Under the pieces are notes generated by a model. The model did not search any database, was not told the DNA's origin, and saw only the letters and a list, made by a program, of their open reading frames with translations. Below are positions 56,317 through 64,000 of a DNA stretch of 64,000 nt, piece after piece (position 1 is the first letter of the stretch; each line of letters begins with the position of its first letter). A program made the position numbers and the translations under genes. The DNA lies in contig JABWCF010000001.1 in assembly GCA_013359255.1 (NCBI GenBank), forward strand, positions 1 through 64,000, given 5' to 3'. Origin of the DNA: Flavobacteriales bacterium (GTDB lineage: Bacteria > Bacteroidota > Bacteroidia > Flavobacteriales_E > Vicingaceae).

Positions 56317-56333
56317 AATGTTCTTTAAAATAT

Positions 56334-56726
56334 GGGGCCGACAAGGTTTTGACAGCAAGATCGGGTAGGTAAATAAGCATGTAGGGCGTTGTGTGTTTGC
56401 CCTTTAAAACAATGCACAAGCCATAACTGGCGAAACAAATTACGCACTCGCTGCTTAATCGCTAAGCGATAAAAGCTTAATTCTACACGAATAATAGTAG
56501 TGTGAACGAGTATCTCGCGGGGGTTTTGTTTGGTAACGCCCGAATACGAGGTATCAAATTCCGAACTAATCGGTAAACGGCCTTGATTTATCGGTGAAAC
56601 TAAAAAGGCTAAGCTGTAATTAGGCTGCTTTTGGCCGGCTTGCAGTCGAAAATCAATTAAAAGATAAGCATGTAGAAAGTTTATTTGCTCCTTGTTTGGA
56701 CGTGGGTTCGAATCCCACCGGTTCCA
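56334..56726 (+). ncRNA. ssrA: Transfer-messenger RNA (tmRNA)
   Basis: About 393 bases. The 5' end GGGGCCG pairs with 3' CGGTTCC (56719-56725) as the tRNA-like acceptor, with two G-U pairs; a T-arm GTGGGTTCGAATCCCAC (56702-56718) precedes it. CCA is not encoded (ACAG follows). The tag frame reads GGC GAA ACA AAT TAC GCA CTC GCT GCT TAA at 56429-56458, giving tag (A)GETNYALAA. The product rescues ribosomes stalled without a stop codon and marks the peptide for proteolysis. Open frames across this interval are not genes. Confidence 0.96.
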
Positions 56727-56739
56727 CAGAAACACCTTA

Positions 56740-56777
56740 AACGAAAAAAGCTCCGGAATTCCGGAGCTTTTTTCGTT
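56740..56777. terminator. Bidirectional terminator between tmRNA and tRNA-Ser
   Basis: AACGAAAAAAGCTCCGG pairs perfectly with CCGGAGCTTTTTTCGTT around an AATT loop, with A and T runs on either side. It can end the plus-strand tmRNA and the minus-strand tRNA. Confidence 0.92.
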
Positions 56778-56779
56778 AG

Positions 56780-56864
56780 CGGAGAGGGAGGGATTCGAAC
56801 CCCCGGACCTATTACAGTCAACTGTTTTCAAGACAGCCGCAATCGACCACTCTGCCACCTCTCC
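56780..56864 (-). tRNA. tRNA-Ser (UGA anticodon)
   Basis: 85 bases on the minus strand. The acceptor GGAGAGG pairs with CCTCTCC, and the anticodon loop CTTGAAA sits in a GCTGT/ACAGT stem, giving anticodon TGA. A long variable arm and the T-arm GGGGGTTCGAATCCC are as expected for class II serine tRNA. CCA is not encoded. It is monocistronic and ends at the shared terminator. Confidence 0.97.
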
Positions 56865-56963
56865 GCTGCAAAAATAACAATTGATTTTATAAACGGCACA
56901 TTTTTAGCTTTTTTTGGTTAAAGTATCTGTATATAAATATGTAATTTAGCGTTTTAAAATTAT

Positions 56964-58418
56964 ATGAAGGGTTTTGTACTAGGCATCATATTCTTGTTTT
57001 CTATTTTTAATGGCATTTTTGCTGCCGGATTAAAAGCCTATTTTAGTTATGCTACTTTTTATTCTCCTGCAAACGGCCCCTACATCGAAACCTATCTTTC
57101 TGTAAATGGAGAGTCTATTCATTATACCAAAACAAAAGAAGGAAGCTATCAGGGAAGTCTAGAAATTACACTGCTCTTTAAAAAAGGCGATGAAATTAAA
57201 AACTTTAAAAAATACAATTTACTAAGCCCTGCGGTTGCCGATACATCCTTGCCAAAAAAAAACTTTTTAGACTTACAACGAATTTCACTGGCCAACGGAA
57301 CTTACGAATTTGAAATAATCATTAAAGACAACAACAGTTCCGAAAAGCCCTTTAAATCGGTGCAACTACTCGAAATAGATTTTTCTGCCAATACCATGCA
57401 AATTTCCGAGATTGAATTTTTTGAAAGCATGCAAAAAAGTGTCGAAAAATCAATGATTTCTAAAAATGGGTATGATATTGTTCCTTTTGTTTCTAACTAC
57501 TATCCTGCCTCAATAGATAAAATAGGGTTTTATGCCGAAATATATAACAGCAGCAAAGTACTGGGAGAAAATCAAAAATATTTAGTAAACTATTATATCG
57601 AATCTTTTGAAACATCGCATCCTTTTGCCAATTATAAAGCCTTTAGCAGGCAAACTGCCAATGAGGTAAATGTGGTGCTAAACTATTTTAATATAACCGA
57701 ATTACCTACCGGAAATTATAATCTTGTTGTCGAAGCAAGAAATAGAGATAACGATTTACTGATTTCTAAAAAGATGTTTTTTCAGAGAAACAACCCTCAA
57801 TACCAACCTATACTTACAGCCGAAAATATTGAAAAAACTTTTGTAGAAAATTTTAGCAACCGAGACACCCTGTGGGAAAACATTTGCTCTTTAGAGCCTA
57901 TATCTACAGGGATGGAAATTTCTTTTGCCCGAAACCAACTAAAAAATGGCGACTTAAAAACCATGAAACAATTTTTTCTGAATTTTTGGCTAACCCGAAA
58001 CGAAACTAACCCAGAGGAAGAGTGGAAAAAATATAGAACTAATGTAGAAAAAGTAAATAAAATATACGGAACCTCAATTCGTAAAGGATACGAAACCGAC
58101 AGAGGTAGAGCTTTTCTGAAATACGGAGAACCCAATACCATTTCAAAACAGTACAATGAGCCTAGTGCTTATCCCTACGAAATATGGCACTACTACAAAA
58201 TAAAAAATTTTAGTAACAAACGATTCATTTTCTATAATACCGATTTGGTTTCAAATGATTTTGAACTGCTGCATTCCGATATGGTGGGCGAAATAAACGA
58301 CCCCAATTGGAAAATGAAACTACACAAAAGAAATCATCAGTTACGAGACCCCTACGAAAACGACCCTGTAGACCATTTTGGTGGCCGTTCTGATGATTTT
58401 TTTAAAAACCCCCGTTGA
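56964..58418 (+). CDS. GWxTD-domain secreted protein
   Basis: 484 residues with signal peptide (MKGFVLGIIFLFSIFNGIFA). The N-terminal two-thirds is beta-rich without a recognised fold. The C-terminal region (about 335-450; FWLTRNETNPEEEWKKY, GRAFLKYGEPNTI, YEIWHYYKI) matches the GWxTD domain, a widespread Bacteroidota domain of unknown role. The basic tail ends FKNPR. It lies nine bases before a family-2 glycosyltransferase gene on the same strand. Confidence 0.88.
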   Translation: MKGFVLGIIFLFSIFNGIFAAGLKAYFSYATFYSPANGPYIETYLSVNGESIHYTKTKEGSYQGSLEITLLFKKGDEIKNFKKYNLLSPAVADTSLPKKNFLDLQRISLANGTYEFEIIIKDNNSSEKPFKSVQLLEIDFSANTMQISEIEFFESMQKSVEKSMISKNGYDIVPFVSNYYPASIDKIGFYAEIYNSSKVLGENQKYLVNYYIESFETSHPFANYKAFSRQTANEVNVVLNYFNITELPTGNYNLVVEARNRDNDLLISKKMFFQRNNPQYQPILTAENIEKTFVENFSNRDTLWENICSLEPISTGMEISFARNQLKNGDLKTMKQFFLNFWLTRNETNPEEEWKKYRTNVEKVNKIYGTSIRKGYETDRGRAFLKYGEPNTISKQYNEPSAYPYEIWHYYKIKNFSNKRFIFYNTDLVSNDFELLHSDMVGEINDPNWKMKLHKRNHQLRDPYENDPVDHFGGRSDDFFKNPR

Positions 58419-58427
58419 TTCTTTACA

Positions 58428-59441
58428 ATGAAAACTGCCGTTGTAATTCTAAACTGGAATGGCAAAAAGCTATTGCAAAAATTTCTGCCATCGGTAATTC
58501 AGTTCTCGCCCTCTGCCCCCATATACGTTATTGATAATTGTTCGAACGATGATTCCATTAGCCTGATAAAAGAACAATTTCCGAAAGTGCAGATTATACA
58601 GAACGAAAAAAATTTCGGTTTTGCAAAAGGGTATAACGAGGGATTAAAACAAATAAATGCTCCTTATTATTTACTCCTCAACTCCGATGTAGAAGTTACA
58701 GAAAACTGGATACCTCCGCTGGAAAAATTACTAAATGAAAATTTGGAAATGGCAGCCTGTCAACCTAAAGTTTTAAGTTTTTTACAACCCGATTATTTTG
58801 AACATGCCGGAGCAGCCGGAGGGTTTATAGATAAATACGGATACCCCTTTTGCCGAGGGCGTATTTTTACTGAAATAGAAAAAGACCAAAAGCAGTATGA
58901 GGGCAACTCAGAAATTTTTTGGGCTTCGGGTGCTGCCATGCTGGTGCGTTCCGATCTATTTGTTACAGCCCAAGGGTTTGACGAAAATTTCTTTGCACAT
59001 ATGGAAGAAATCGATTTATGTTGGAGGCTAAAAAATATGGGCTATAAAATAGGTTATACTTCACATTCAAAAGTTTACCATGTTGGAGGAGCTACTCTGC
59101 AGTATGATAGTCCAAATAAAACCTATTTGAATTTTAGAAATAACTTACTTACTCTACTTAAAAATTTGCCTCAGCAAAAATTGTTTTCTATTCTTTTAAC
59201 CAGAATGTTGCTCGATGGAACAGCAGCAGTAAAATTTCTTTTAGAATTAAAATTTTTGCATAGCTGGGCCATATTCAAAGCCCACCTTTCTTTTTACAAA
59301 AACTTTTATGACTATTATAAAAGAAGAACAAAAAAAGAAATTCTTCAAACAAATGGCATATTTAAGGGTAGTATTGTAGTTCAATTTTTTATAAAGAAAA
59401 CGAAAATATTTTCTCAGCTGGAGCCAACCAAATTCAGCTAA
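58428..59441 (+). CDS. Family 2 glycosyltransferase
   Basis: 337 residues, GT-A fold (about 1-225). The start TAVVILNWNG, nucleotide site VIDNCSNDDS, metal-binding-like LLNSDVEV, and acceptor-side GFDENFFAHMEEIDLCWRL are intact. These resemble dTDP-rhamnose transferases (WcaE/RfbF type), but the sugar is not proven. The C-terminus (about 240-300) carries a hydrophobic stretch that may associate with the membrane. The end overlaps the convergent thioesterase by eight bases. Confidence 0.92.
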   Translation: MKTAVVILNWNGKKLLQKFLPSVIQFSPSAPIYVIDNCSNDDSISLIKEQFPKVQIIQNEKNFGFAKGYNEGLKQINAPYYLLLNSDVEVTENWIPPLEKLLNENLEMAACQPKVLSFLQPDYFEHAGAAGGFIDKYGYPFCRGRIFTEIEKDQKQYEGNSEIFWASGAAMLVRSDLFVTAQGFDENFFAHMEEIDLCWRLKNMGYKIGYTSHSKVYHVGGATLQYDSPNKTYLNFRNNLLTLLKNLPQQKLFSILLTRMLLDGTAAVKFLLELKFLHSWAIFKAHLSFYKNFYDYYKRRTKKEILQTNGIFKGSIVVQFFIKKTKIFSQLEPTKFS

Positions 59442-59847
59442 GTAAGGTGGCTTCTGCAAGTTTTTTTAAAAAGTATTCGGGAGCCTGGATAGGTTTATTG
59501 GTAGAGGCACTTATAAATACTAAAGTAACTTTTGCCGTATTGAGCAACTCATTTTTTTCGTTTAATGTTTCGTAATCGAAAACCAACCGAACTCCGGGTT
59601 TTGTTTTTATAACGGTTCGAATGGTTAGTAAATCATCGTAAAAAGCGGGCTTAATATATTTAACCTGAAAATCGGCCACCGGTAAAAAAATGCCGGAATC
59701 CTCTAGCTCTTTATAACTAAGACCTAATTTTCTGAGCATTTCTACTCTGGCTACTTCAAAGTAGGTAGCATAATTTCCGTAGTAAACATATCCCATTTTA
59801 TCGGTTTCGGCATACCGAACTCTTATTTTAATATCGGCCAAAAGCAT
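59434..59847 (-). CDS. YbgC/FadM-type acyl-CoA thioesterase
   Basis: 137 residues, hotdog fold. The active-site motif RVRYAETDKMGYVYYGNY (about 9-26) is canonical, with the catalytic Asp in ETD. Such enzymes hydrolyse short to medium acyl-CoA. The 3' ends of this gene and the convergent glycosyltransferase overlap by eight bases. Confidence 0.9.
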   Translation of the reverse strand: MLLADIKIRVRYAETDKMGYVYYGNYATYFEVARVEMLRKLGLSYKELEDSGIFLPVADFQVKYIKPAFYDDLLTIRTVIKTKPGVRLVFDYETLNEKNELLNTAKVTLVFISASTNKPIQAPEYFLKKLAEATLLS

Positions 59848-59915
59848 ATCTTTCTTTTTTGTAAAATAACATAATTTTTAAATCCGATTTAAAGCAATTG
59901 GGTAGATTTATGCCC

Positions 59916-60650
59916 ATGAAAAAATTATTCTTTCTTTCTTTTTCTTTTATACTGCTACTTGCTGCTTGCAAAGCAAAACAAGAAACAGTTAAGTATGCAG
60001 GGGCTTCAAAAATTACAGCCGATATAGAAGAATATTCGCTTACCGATAGCATTATTTTACCCTACAAGAAAAAGTTAGAAAACGAAATGAATACCGTGTT
60101 GGTGTATGCCGAAGGCGAATTTACAAAGGCTATTCCCGAAGGCTCGTTAGGAAATTTAGTGGCCGATATTGCTTTACATACCGCACAGCAAATAACGGAA
60201 GTAGATTTTTGTATACTGAACAACGGAGGGCTTCGTACTATTTTGCCAAAAGGAAATATAACCAACGGAAAAATTTTTGAATTAATGCCATTTGAAAACG
60301 AATTGGTAGTAGTTTCCCTTTCTGCAGAAAAAACGAGCGAATTGTTTGAGTATATTGCCAGTAAAGGCGGGCAGCCCGTAGCCGGAACATCATTGACAAT
60401 AAAAAAGGATAAAACAGCAAAAAATATTCTGATAAACAATGAACCAATTAATGCAGCAAAAAAATACAACATTGTTACAACCGATTATTTGGCTAATGGA
60501 GGCGACCAAATGAGTTTCTTTAAAAACCCTCTTTCTATACAATATTTAAATATTAAACTGCGTGATGCTATTGTTCATTTTTTGATTGAAAAAAAGAATA
60601 AAAAACAAACCATCATTCCGTATACCGATAAACGGGTAGCTAATGAATAA
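59916..60650 (+). CDS. 5'-nucleotidase C-terminal-domain lipoprotein
   Basis: 244 residues from ATG 59916, where a lipobox signal begins (LLLAACKA); the frame opens six codons earlier but without a better signal. The body (about 60-235) is the 5_nucleotid_C domain of UshA-type nucleotidases: EGSLGNLVADIAL, CILNNGGLRTILPKGN, and the late TTDYLANGGDQMSFF. It holds the substrate-binding half and lacks the metallophosphoesterase half, which is the next gene. The ATG of that gene overlaps this stop by eight bases. Confidence 0.9.
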   Translation: MKKLFFLSFSFILLLAACKAKQETVKYAGASKITADIEEYSLTDSIILPYKKKLENEMNTVLVYAEGEFTKAIPEGSLGNLVADIALHTAQQITEVDFCILNNGGLRTILPKGNITNGKIFELMPFENELVVVSLSAEKTSELFEYIASKGGQPVAGTSLTIKKDKTAKNILINNEPINAAKKYNIVTTDYLANGGDQMSFFKNPLSIQYLNIKLRDAIVHFLIEKKNKKQTIIPYTDKRVANE

Positions 60651-61566
60651 CTCTAGAAGAAAATTTATAAAACAAACATTGCTAGGAGGCGGAAGCTTTA
60701 TTACTCTCGGAGGCGTTCCTCTAAGTGCATTTGCAAAAGAAGAGTTTGTAAAACTTACCATATTGCATACCAATGATGTGCATAGTCGCATAGAACCATT
60801 TCCCATTAACGACCCACTATACCCTGGTATGGGAGGGGCTTCTAAAAGAGCCAGCATTATCAACTCGGTAAGAGCGTCTGAAAAAAATGTTTTAATCTTC
60901 GATGCAGGAGATATTTTTCAGGGTACCCCTTATTTTAATTTCTATAAAGGCGAACTCGATTTAAAACTAATGAGCGCCATGCAATACGATGCCGCAACTA
61001 TTGGAAATCATGATTTTGATAATGGAATAGAGGGATTAAGCAATATGATGCCTTATGCCAATTTCCCCTTTATTAGCAGTAATTATATTTTTACTGATAC
61101 ACCCCTCTCAGGAAAAATACTACCTTATAAAATAATTGAAAAAGAGGGAATTAAAATTGGAGTAATAGGCGTAGGGGTACAATTAGAAGGTCTGGTAGAT
61201 AAAAAACTGTACGGTAATACCATACACATTAATCCTATAGAAAAAGCAAATCAAGTTGCAACATTCCTAAAGCACGAAAAACGGTGTAATATGGTAATAG
61301 TTCTTTCTCATTTGGGTTATAAATATAGTAGTACTGTGGTTTCCGATGTTGTATTGGCTAATGAATCTAAAGATATTGATATTATAATAGGAGGACACAC
61401 TCACACATTTTTAGAACAAGCCGTAATGGAAAAAAATAAAAAAAATAAGCCCGTTTATATTTGCCAAGCTGGTTTTGCCGGTTTACTTTTAGGAAAAATT
61501 GAGTGTTATTTTAAAAAAAACACCTCCGAAATGGCTGTAAATACTGATACAATAAAAATTTTTTAA
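60643..61566 (+). CDS. Tat-exported metallophosphoesterase (nucleotidase N-terminal half)
   Basis: 307 residues. The signal begins NNSRRKFIKQTLL with twin arginines at 5-6, so export is by Tat, folded. The calcineurin-like phosphoesterase motifs are intact: LHTNDVHSR, FDAGDIFQG, IGNHDFDNG, LSHLGY and GGHTHTF. It is the catalytic half of a UshA-like 5'-nucleotidase, with the C-terminal half encoded just upstream. The gene overlaps its partner by eight bases, implying coupled synthesis. The 193 bases after it hold the dnaA promoter. Confidence 0.92.
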   Translation: MNNSRRKFIKQTLLGGGSFITLGGVPLSAFAKEEFVKLTILHTNDVHSRIEPFPINDPLYPGMGGASKRASIINSVRASEKNVLIFDAGDIFQGTPYFNFYKGELDLKLMSAMQYDAATIGNHDFDNGIEGLSNMMPYANFPFISSNYIFTDTPLSGKILPYKIIEKEGIKIGVIGVGVQLEGLVDKKLYGNTIHINPIEKANQVATFLKHEKRCNMVIVLSHLGYKYSSTVVSDVVLANESKDIDIIIGGHTHTFLEQAVMEKNKKNKPVYICQAGFAGLLLGKIECYFKKNTSEMAVNTDTIKIF

Positions 61567-61715
61567 AAAACAATAGCCCAAGATTTTTTTTTTCACTTTT
61601 TTATCGAAATATTTGTTACGTTATTTGACGTTCTAAAAATATTTATGCTTAAAAACCTCTATTATTCAAAGGTTTTGGCTATTTTTAGAAACTGAATAAT
61701 AATAAAAAATTTAAT

Positions 61716-61743
61716 TTGGCAATTAACAAATTCACTAACTTTA
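61716..61743 (+). promoter_or_regulatory. Two-part promoter for dnaA
   Basis: TTG (61716-61718), 17 bases, then TAACTTTA (61736-61743), 16 bases before ATG 61760. It differs from TAnnTTTG at the last base, as the 15456-15483 promoter does. Confidence 0.5.
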
Positions 61744-61759
61744 AATACTAAAAAATAGA

Positions 61760-63193
61760 ATGGCAAAAGATCACTTAACCGTTTGGACTAATTGTTTAGA
61801 AGTTATAAAAGATAACGTAAGTTTACAAAGCTTCAAAACATGGTTTGAACCGATCAAACCCATTAAGCTCAAAAACAACATTCTTACTATTCAGGTGCCA
61901 AGCCAGTTTTTCTACGAATGGCTCGAAGAACACTATATTGGCTTACTCAAAAAAATAGTAAAAAAAGAACTGGGAACCGAAGGGCGTTTGGAATACAGTA
62001 TTGTTATGGAAAACAACCAAAGCAATGCCAAACCATATACCGTAAAAGTTCCTACTTCTAACCGGCAATCGGTTAAAAACGATCCTATCACCATGCCTTT
62101 AGATATCAATAAAGACAAAGGTATTCGAAATCCGTTTATTATACCCGGTCTGAAAAAAGTAAATGTTGAATCTCAGCTTAATCCCAATTACTCGTTTGCA
62201 AACTTTATTGAAGGCGATTGCAATAGGCTTGCCCGCTCTGCCGGTTTTGCTGTAGCAAACAATCCGGGTGGAACCGCCTTTAATCCTTTGTTTATATATG
62301 GAGGAGTAGGTTTGGGAAAAACACACTTAGCACATGCTATAGGTATCGAAACCAAAGATAAGCACCCAGAAAAAACGGTGCTGTATGTGCCTTCCGAAAA
62401 GTTTACACAGCAATTTATAGATGCCGTTAGAAATAATGAACACAACGATTTTATCCATTTCTACCAAATGATAGATGTACTTATTATAGATGATGTACAC
62501 TTCTTTGCCGGAAAGGAAAAAACTCAAGACGTATTCTTCCATATTTTTAATCACCTGCACCAGAATGGCAAACAACTTATTCTTACTTCTGATAAAGCTC
62601 CGGTAGAACTACAGGGTATGGAACAGAGATTGCTTTCCCGTTTTAAATGGGGGCTTTCAGCCGATTTACAATCACCCGATTTAGAAACGCGTATTGCTAT
62701 CTTAGAAAAGAAAATGTATGCCGAAGGAATAGATCTTCCAAAAGATGTAATAGAATACCTAGCCTACAGCATTACCACCAATGTCCGCGAATTAGAAGGA
62801 GCTCTGATTTCGCTAATTGCCCAATCTTCACTTAATAAAAAAGCCATTACCATAGAACTTGCCAAGCAAATGATTGACAAGTTTGTAAAAAATACGGCTC
62901 GCGAAGTTTCTATAGATTACATTCAAAAAGTAGTGTGCGACTATTTCGATTTACCTATCGATATGCTAAAATCGAAAACCCGTAAACGCGAAGTTGTTCA
63001 AGCTCGCCAAATTGCAATGTTTTTTGCAAAACAAATGACTAAATCAAGTTTGGCAAACATTGGTATGCATTGCGGAGGGAAAGACCACGCAACAGTTTTA
63101 CATGCCTGCAAAACTGTTAATAACCTGATGGATACTGATAAACGCTTTAGAGGATATATAGACGATCTTAAAAAGAAAATTAGTATCCAATAA
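61760..63193 (+). CDS. dnaA: Chromosomal replication initiator DnaA
   Basis: 477 residues. N-terminal domain I (LTVWTNCLEVIK), linker, AAA+ domain with Walker A GGVGLGKTH and Walker B LIIDDVHFF, box VII LSRFKWG, and the DNA-binding domain IV with KSKTRKREVVQARQ and GGKDHATVLHA. It is full length. It opens DNA at oriC. The 193 bases upstream show no DnaA-box cluster, so oriC is not obviously here. Confidence 0.97.
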   Translation: MAKDHLTVWTNCLEVIKDNVSLQSFKTWFEPIKPIKLKNNILTIQVPSQFFYEWLEEHYIGLLKKIVKKELGTEGRLEYSIVMENNQSNAKPYTVKVPTSNRQSVKNDPITMPLDINKDKGIRNPFIIPGLKKVNVESQLNPNYSFANFIEGDCNRLARSAGFAVANNPGGTAFNPLFIYGGVGLGKTHLAHAIGIETKDKHPEKTVLYVPSEKFTQQFIDAVRNNEHNDFIHFYQMIDVLIIDDVHFFAGKEKTQDVFFHIFNHLHQNGKQLILTSDKAPVELQGMEQRLLSRFKWGLSADLQSPDLETRIAILEKKMYAEGIDLPKDVIEYLAYSITTNVRELEGALISLIAQSSLNKKAITIELAKQMIDKFVKNTAREVSIDYIQKVVCDYFDLPIDMLKSKTRKREVVQARQIAMFFAKQMTKSSLANIGMHCGGKDHATVLHACKTVNNLMDTDKRFRGYIDDLKKKISIQ

Positions 63194-63212
63194 AAATGAA
63201 ATTAATCCTATT

Positions 63213-63248
63213 AAACAGGAATTAAAGGCCACTTTAATTCCTGTTTTT
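63213..63248 (+). terminator. Intrinsic terminator of dnaA
   Basis: AAACAGGAATTAAA (63213-63226) pairs perfectly with TTTAATTCCTGTTT (63233-63246), loop GGCCAC, then T run. It lies 20 bases after the stop. Confidence 0.88.
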
Positions 63249-63259
63249 ATTTTATAAAG

Positions 63260-63718
63260 ATGATAAAAGTTTTAATGGTTTGTTTGGGTAATATTTGCCG
63301 CTCGCCAATGGCTCATGGAATTTTAGAAGAAAAAGCAAAGAAGTGGAACAAACAACTAATTGTAGATTCAGCCGGAACGACTAACTTCCATATTGATGAA
63401 AAGCCAGACGAGAGAGCAATAAAAAAAATGAGAAATTATAACATTGATATAAGTAAACAAAAAGCTAGGCAATTTCATAAAAATGATTTTGAAACCTTTG
63501 ATTATATTTTTGTAATGGACGCCAATAACTACGAAAATATTATTCACATGACTAAAAGTGAAATTCACAAACGAAAGGTAGACTTCATCTTAAACGTCCT
63601 TTATCCACAACAAAACATGTCGGTACCCGATCCTTATTACGGAGAAGATTCCGGTTTCGAAAATGTGTACCAATTGTTGGATACCGCCATCGAAAAATTT
63701 ATAGAAAATATAAAATGA
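63260..63718 (+). CDS. Low-molecular-weight protein-tyrosine phosphatase
   Basis: 152 residues. The CX5R loop is Cys8-Arg14 in VCLGNICRS, and the general acid Asp is in PDPYYG near 122. It removes phosphate from tyrosines, typically in capsule or signalling systems. The stop overlaps the next ATG (ATGA), so they are coupled. Substrates are unknown. Confidence 0.94.
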   Translation: MIKVLMVCLGNICRSPMAHGILEEKAKKWNKQLIVDSAGTTNFHIDEKPDERAIKKMRNYNIDISKQKARQFHKNDFETFDYIFVMDANNYENIIHMTKSEIHKRKVDFILNVLYPQQNMSVPDPYYGEDSGFENVYQLLDTAIEKFIENIK

Positions 63719-64000
63719 AAGGCACTTTATATCTATTACCTTCACCTATTGCCGAAGGATTTAATTTAAATTACATCCCACCCATTACAATCAAAAAAAT
63801 TTCGGAGTTGTCTTTTTTTGTTGTAGAAGATATAAAACACGCCAGACGGTATATAAAAAAAGCCAATCCGAATGCGGATATAAATGAAATTACTTTTTTT
63901 GTTTTAAATGAACACACCCCTATAGAAAACATCGGTGAATATTTATCTCCTCTTTTGCTGGGAAACAACATGGGAATAATTACTGATGCCGGTTGCCCTG
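63715..64000 (+). CDS. Tetrapyrrole-methylase-family SAM methyltransferase (RsmI-like), partial
   Basis: The first 95 codons of a gene cut by the window end. The N-terminus MKGTLYLLPSPIAEG and the later VVEDIKHARRYIKK and GIITDAGCP match the RsmI/TP-methylase family, which methylates the 2'-OH of C1402 of 16S rRNA in its best-known form. It begins with ATG 63715, overlapping the phosphatase stop by four bases. Whether it is RsmI itself or the shorter Bacteroidota branch cannot be told from the fragment. Confidence 0.82.
   Translation, partial: MKGTLYLLPSPIAEGFNLNYIPPITIKKISELSFFVVEDIKHARRYIKKANPNADINEITFFVLNEHTPIENIGEYLSPLLLGNNMGIITDAGCP

Noticed and set aside
56325-56858. Open reading frames across the tmRNA/tRNA region
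   Set aside because: The interval is fully explained by tmRNA, a terminator and tRNA-Ser. The translated text has no protein features.
61567-61759. dnaA upstream region as oriC
   Set aside because: It is AT-rich but holds no DnaA-box repeat. Only a promoter and a weak AAAACCT/AGGTTTT repeat are seen.
63601-63609. Perfect DnaA box TTATCCACA
   Set aside because: It is single, lies inside the phosphatase coding region, and one chance match to a 9-mer is expected in a window of this size. No cluster or AT-rich unwinding element accompanies it.

Overview
The window is AT-rich DNA from a member of the Bacteroidota. The evidence is five secreted proteins with type IX secretion (T9SS) C-terminal sorting domains, a GldI-like lipoprotein, a PorE-like OmpA lipoprotein, a Porin_10-type barrel, a tmRNA whose tag reads GETNYALAA, and promoter-like boxes of the Bacteroidota type (TTG, about 17-19 bases, TAnnTTTG or TAnnTTTA) in place of sigma-70 boxes. 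A flavobacteria-like lineage is plausible, but I cannot place it below phylum with confidence.

Layout. 1-665: 3' end of a 23S rRNA gene, 5S rRNA and its terminator. 700-2565: putative porin. 2648-6718 (minus): operon of an NrnA-type DHH phosphoesterase, a GldI-like FKBP lipoprotein and three more FKBP proteins, several with degenerate domains. 6783-8263: two secreted proteins of unknown function. 8398-13806: fused isobutyryl-CoA mutase (icmF) followed by a TPR/SpoIIE-type phosphatase whose only plausible start is CTG. 13918-16644: T9SS cargo and a NamZ/DUF1343 protein. 16695-22314: LolC/E-like permease (plus), then an envelope operon on minus (tatC, AhpD-like protein, DUF5686-type outer-membrane protein, lptB). 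22579-27808: di-heme peroxidase, a lysine/alanine dehydrogenase-like enzyme, fumC, an ArsC-like protein and prfB with its programmed frameshift. 27874-32610: unknown membrane protein, lnt, lpdA, hemH. 32643-40071: surface and secreted proteins, one interrupted by an in-frame TGA. 40133-43709: pabB, tilS, a small unknown and a queuosine-precursor transporter. 43810-52638: DsbD-like reductase, subtilase T9SS cargo, queE, PorE-like protein. 52641-55552: HhH/beta-barrel protein and a PorV/PorQ-like barrel. 55701-61566: acyltransferase, tmRNA, tRNA-Ser, GWxTD protein, glycosyltransferase, thioesterase and a two-gene split 5'-nucleotidase. 61760-64000: dnaA, low-molecular-weight phosphatase, and the start of a tetrapyrrole-methylase-family methyltransferase.

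Recurring themes are envelope building (Lnt, LptB, LolC-like, TatC, PorE-like, DsbD-like, FKBPs), T9SS cargo, and translation quality control (RF2, tmRNA, TilS, queuosine genes). No CRISPR array, insertion sequence, prophage or integrase was seen. No gap between genes exceeds about 300 bases. The points most worth checking are the CTG start at 10422, the in-frame TGA at 36704, the degenerate FKBP array, the hairpin abutting the queuosine-transporter start codon, the HhH/beta-barrel pair, and five convergent gene pairs that end within 21 bases of each other with no visible terminator.
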